A DNA stretch of 64,000 nt. Source: Zerene cesonia. Its lineage: Eukaryota; Arthropoda; Insecta; Lepidoptera; Pieridae. The stretch covers positions 3,162,001-3,226,000 of the forward strand of contig NC_052129.1 in assembly GCF_012273895.1 (NCBI RefSeq), read 5' to 3'. The translations under genes were made by a program, and so were the position numbers. The notes below the pieces were generated by a model. That model was not told the DNA's origin. It saw only the letters and a list, made by a program, of their open reading frames with translations, and ran no database searches. Below are positions 60,390 to 64,000 of the stretch, piece after piece; position 1 is the first letter of the stretch; the number at the start of each line of letters is the position of its first letter.

Positions 60390-62222
60390 TGACCGCTCGA
60401 CGGTCCGTGTGTCGTTATAGTGGCGATGTGAATTGTGAATATGTGATATGGACACGATCGCGATACGGCGAAAGCGAAACGGAGCTACGATATGGCCTGT
60501 TATTATTAAGTTGTAACGTTACTTTGACTCAGACTGACCGGAACGCGACCGGGAGTGTGCGGACGTACTTAATTATACACCAGTGAATGAGAGATCAAAT
60601 ATTTTCGTTAGCGATTTTATTTTAGTTATTCTTATATTTTTGAGATTTAGGAAACGATATTCGGAAAGTCGTGTTTTTCTATTGCGTCTATTAGCATATT
60701 GATTTTGCATAGTTTGTTCTAGATTTCTGACTGAACGAGTTTTACGTTAGGCGATGAGATTTGTACAAATTGTACAAATTAAAGTGTTACACGTAGTATA
60801 CATAATTTAAAAGTACAGGTTTAAGTATATTTTTGCTAATGGCAATAATTTATCATTTTTATATGCAAACATGCCACAATTTCAGTGTATTGGTTCCTTT
60901 ACTTAGCTATTTTATATATGATTCCTATGCACACAGATATCTAGTCAATTTTGAAATTAATGCCCGACCCTGTGTTATGTATGTGTAACAATTGAGTCCA
61001 CGGTTTGGTCACTTATGATGACACGGAAGTACATAATTATTATGTAACAATATTTTTGTCCATTTTAGTTTTAGATATTTTATTAATTAGGGAAATTGGT
61101 TTTAATTCTAATGTTTTTTTTGGCTTTGGCCAGTAGCTCATGGAACTATTTTAGTTCTTAGTGAAAAGTTTATTCCTTATTTTTGATCTGATAGCAATGG
61201 TTTCTGTCTTCCATATCTATGTTACAACGCATCAAAAACAGGTCTCAATGCATTCTTTACACTTGCTGAACAATTTTCATTAGTCATACTTTTTAAAGTA
61301 CTTAAATATACTGATGCCATATTATTTGCCACATTTTTTTCGTGATATTTTGAACTACTTTTATTTATTGTTCTTCGAGCGATATTATTTCCTGAAAACC
61401 ACGATTTGTATTTAATAGAGGTGTTAGTTAGTTTAGTAAAGCACATTGTGGAAACACACAGTGGCCTTTGACAAAAAATGCCTTTTTACGAAGCGTCGAA
61501 CCCCGCACGTGCGTACGTGTTAGTGAAAATTTCGCTCAACGGATAAGTATTTTATTTCACCAAGGTGGATGAACAGTGCAATTTGTTTTCTATAATAGTG
61601 AAACAACTGTATGAAAAGTAAAGCACATGTCACTCTAGTAAACATTTCAAGGTTCAAACACCTTTGTTGGATAGTATATATCTATATGTTTGTAAAAAAT
61701 CGCTCACCGTATGAGATGTATTTGAGATTAGAAAGGGCCATAACACAAGCCCTCAAGGAAACACCCGCTAGAAATTAGATAGTTGTAATTTAAATGTAAT
61801 TAATTATTATAAGGTAAAGAATGGTTCTTGTTTTAGGATAAGTGAAGAGCAATGATATAGTTTGTGTAATATTAAATAAGAAATGAAATTAAGATGCAAA
61901 CTATTGGTTGTGATTCTGACACAATTTGTTAAGTTGTTCGTAGTTATGTCACACAGATTATTAAATGTGAAAACTTATTGATTTTTCTTGATAAGGCCCT
62001 TTTTATTTTTTTGAACATTTTTTTATATGTCGTTCTCGTTTGTACATCACTAACAATAACTGTACAGAGTACTTTTGGACTTAATTTAAGGCAATAAATG
62101 TATTTATTTTATAACTCGTGATGTAAGAATTTATTCTTAATTATTATAAAAAAAATATATAATATGCTTGTAAATCATGTTTCATTTGTGTTTACCCTTC
62201 TATTTCGAAGTTCAGTAATAAA
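60390..62222 (+). other. lgs: Probable lgs 3' UTR
   Basis: AT-rich sequence after the lgs stop without further coding potential. AATAAA hexamers at 62093-62098 and 62217-62222 are candidate polyadenylation signals. Which is used cannot be told from sequence. Confidence 0.55.
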
Positions 62223-62349
62223 CGTATAAATAGGCAGTCTATTTAAAAAAATCATAACATAACAAACAACGGGGAAGAATATTCACCTTCAATCATTAAA
62301 TAAACAGATAAATGATTTTTTTAAACTCGGTGAGGAATAATGATGTATC

Positions 62350-62547
62350 TTAAGAAAGTTGAGTCTGTATCATTGAGCTGTAAACCTAAAAGGTCCATGG
62401 TCCGTATCAAGATAGGATTCCGAGTACCGACGTCCGTGGGCGTAGACGCGGCGCTGTCAGCGCCTAAAATAATAATAATAATAATAATAATAAAACCATT
62501 TATTGAGTACAGACAAACCACACAATACGAAAAAACACAAAATGAAA
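62350..62547 (-). mobile_element. Possible retroelement end with (AAT)n tract beside a gap
   Basis: 'cgagtaccgacgtccgtgggcgtagacgcggcgctgtcagcgcc' followed by (AAT/ATA)n at 62468-62494 and 'aaaaccatttattgagtac' at the gap edge. The GC-rich block unlike its surroundings suggests an inserted element, but its body is lost in the gap. Confidence 0.4.
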
Positions 62548-63547
62548 NNNNNNNNNNNNNNNNNNNNNNNNNNNNNNNNNNNNNNNNNNNNNNNNNNNNN
62601 NNNNNNNNNNNNNNNNNNNNNNNNNNNNNNNNNNNNNNNNNNNNNNNNNNNNNNNNNNNNNNNNNNNNNNNNNNNNNNNNNNNNNNNNNNNNNNNNNNNN
62701 NNNNNNNNNNNNNNNNNNNNNNNNNNNNNNNNNNNNNNNNNNNNNNNNNNNNNNNNNNNNNNNNNNNNNNNNNNNNNNNNNNNNNNNNNNNNNNNNNNNN
62801 NNNNNNNNNNNNNNNNNNNNNNNNNNNNNNNNNNNNNNNNNNNNNNNNNNNNNNNNNNNNNNNNNNNNNNNNNNNNNNNNNNNNNNNNNNNNNNNNNNNN
62901 NNNNNNNNNNNNNNNNNNNNNNNNNNNNNNNNNNNNNNNNNNNNNNNNNNNNNNNNNNNNNNNNNNNNNNNNNNNNNNNNNNNNNNNNNNNNNNNNNNNN
63001 NNNNNNNNNNNNNNNNNNNNNNNNNNNNNNNNNNNNNNNNNNNNNNNNNNNNNNNNNNNNNNNNNNNNNNNNNNNNNNNNNNNNNNNNNNNNNNNNNNNN
63101 NNNNNNNNNNNNNNNNNNNNNNNNNNNNNNNNNNNNNNNNNNNNNNNNNNNNNNNNNNNNNNNNNNNNNNNNNNNNNNNNNNNNNNNNNNNNNNNNNNNN
63201 NNNNNNNNNNNNNNNNNNNNNNNNNNNNNNNNNNNNNNNNNNNNNNNNNNNNNNNNNNNNNNNNNNNNNNNNNNNNNNNNNNNNNNNNNNNNNNNNNNNN
63301 NNNNNNNNNNNNNNNNNNNNNNNNNNNNNNNNNNNNNNNNNNNNNNNNNNNNNNNNNNNNNNNNNNNNNNNNNNNNNNNNNNNNNNNNNNNNNNNNNNNN
63401 NNNNNNNNNNNNNNNNNNNNNNNNNNNNNNNNNNNNNNNNNNNNNNNNNNNNNNNNNNNNNNNNNNNNNNNNNNNNNNNNNNNNNNNNNNNNNNNNNNNN
63501 NNNNNNNNNNNNNNNNNNNNNNNNNNNNNNNNNNNNNNNNNNNNNNN
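62548..63547. other. Assembly gap of 1000 N downstream of lgs
   Basis: Placeholder gap, next to a microsatellite and probable transposon end. Confidence 0.98.
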
Positions 63548-64000
63548 GCATGTAAATGTTTTATTTATTTCCTTTATAACTAATGAATCTCCTTTATAAT
63601 ATAAATGTCTTGATTATCAAGAAATTGTGATAGGTTTTTAGATATTTTAAATAATGTTTTGATGAATATATTTTATTTAATTCCAAATTATTGCGCTCAC
63701 TCATTTTCTTAATTGAAATTATAGATACATATTGCCTGCTATTTTTGAGGAAATGCATTAAAATAGGATTAATATTTCTACTTAGCTAGCAACCTGATAG
63801 GCCTTATAGGCAACATTATAGGCCAAGCATATAAAGATAAATTATATTGAATGATGTATTAAAATATGCATATTCAATTATAAGTAAATTATGCTAATTT
63901 AGTTAATTGTTAATTATATTAATTATTATAATCTGGTATTCCACGTTTACTCTAAGCAACATAGTTTTGTTGTCTTAAATTGAATTATGATTAAGTTTTT
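63548..64000. other. AT-rich intergenic end of window
   Basis: I see no gene, repeat or structured element here. Confidence 0.7.

Noticed and set aside
59772..60455. Minus-strand 227-codon frame over the last lgs exon
   Set aside because: Antisense shadow of a GC-rich coding exon; Arg/His/Leu-rich, no homologue recognised.
62340..63599. Long open frames across the third gap
   Set aside because: Produced by N bases and an AAT microsatellite.

Overview
The window is eukaryotic nuclear DNA from a moth or butterfly (Lepidoptera). It is AT-rich, its genes have many small exons with GT/AG introns, and the introns carry repeats typical of Lepidoptera: Lep1-like Helitrons ending in CTAG, SINE-like pieces, and a retroposon with a GAT-repeat tail. 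There is no sign of bacterial, plasmid or viral genes. Three runs of exactly 1000 N (48755-49754, 52310-53309, 62548-63547) are assembly placeholders.

Two protein genes account for all the coding sequence I can support, and they are divergently arranged (head to head). On the minus strand, 36173 down to 5035, lies the p120-catenin (p120ctn) orthologue. I assembled it as 19 coding exons whose splice phases all agree and whose summed length (2613 nt) gives an uninterrupted 870-residue protein. The start codon sits in an exon at 36133-36270, separated from the rest by a 22-kb intron (13964-36132). On the plus strand, 45658 to 60389, lies legless (lgs), the BCL9 orthologue. I assembled it as about 19 coding exons, one of them broken by an N gap, coding for about 1290 residues plus whatever the gap hides.

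Region by region: 1-5034 holds no recognisable gene and probably includes the p120ctn 3' UTR. 5035-13963 is the compact block of p120ctn exons. 13964-36132 is the long p120ctn intron with three Lep1-like Helitrons and other repeats. 36133-36270 is the p120ctn start exon with two short upstream ORFs. 36271-45631 lies between the two coding regions and should hold both promoters and the unlocated 5' UTR exons. 45632-60389 is lgs. 60390 to about 62222 is the probable lgs 3' UTR, and the rest is repeat, gap and AT-rich DNA.

Functionally, p120-catenin binds the juxtamembrane tail of classical cadherins at adherens junctions. Legless bridges Armadillo/beta-catenin to Pygopus in Wingless/Wnt transcription. 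The two genes therefore belong to the junctional and nuclear sides of catenin biology, but nothing in the sequence shows that they are co-regulated. The features worth checking are the overlapping uORFs of p120ctn, a retroposon whose tail touches a p120ctn 5' splice site next to a frame-preserving exon, a cluster of SUMO-consensus motifs in lgs, and the gapped GPMG-type tract of lgs. I saw no previously undescribed multi-gene system.
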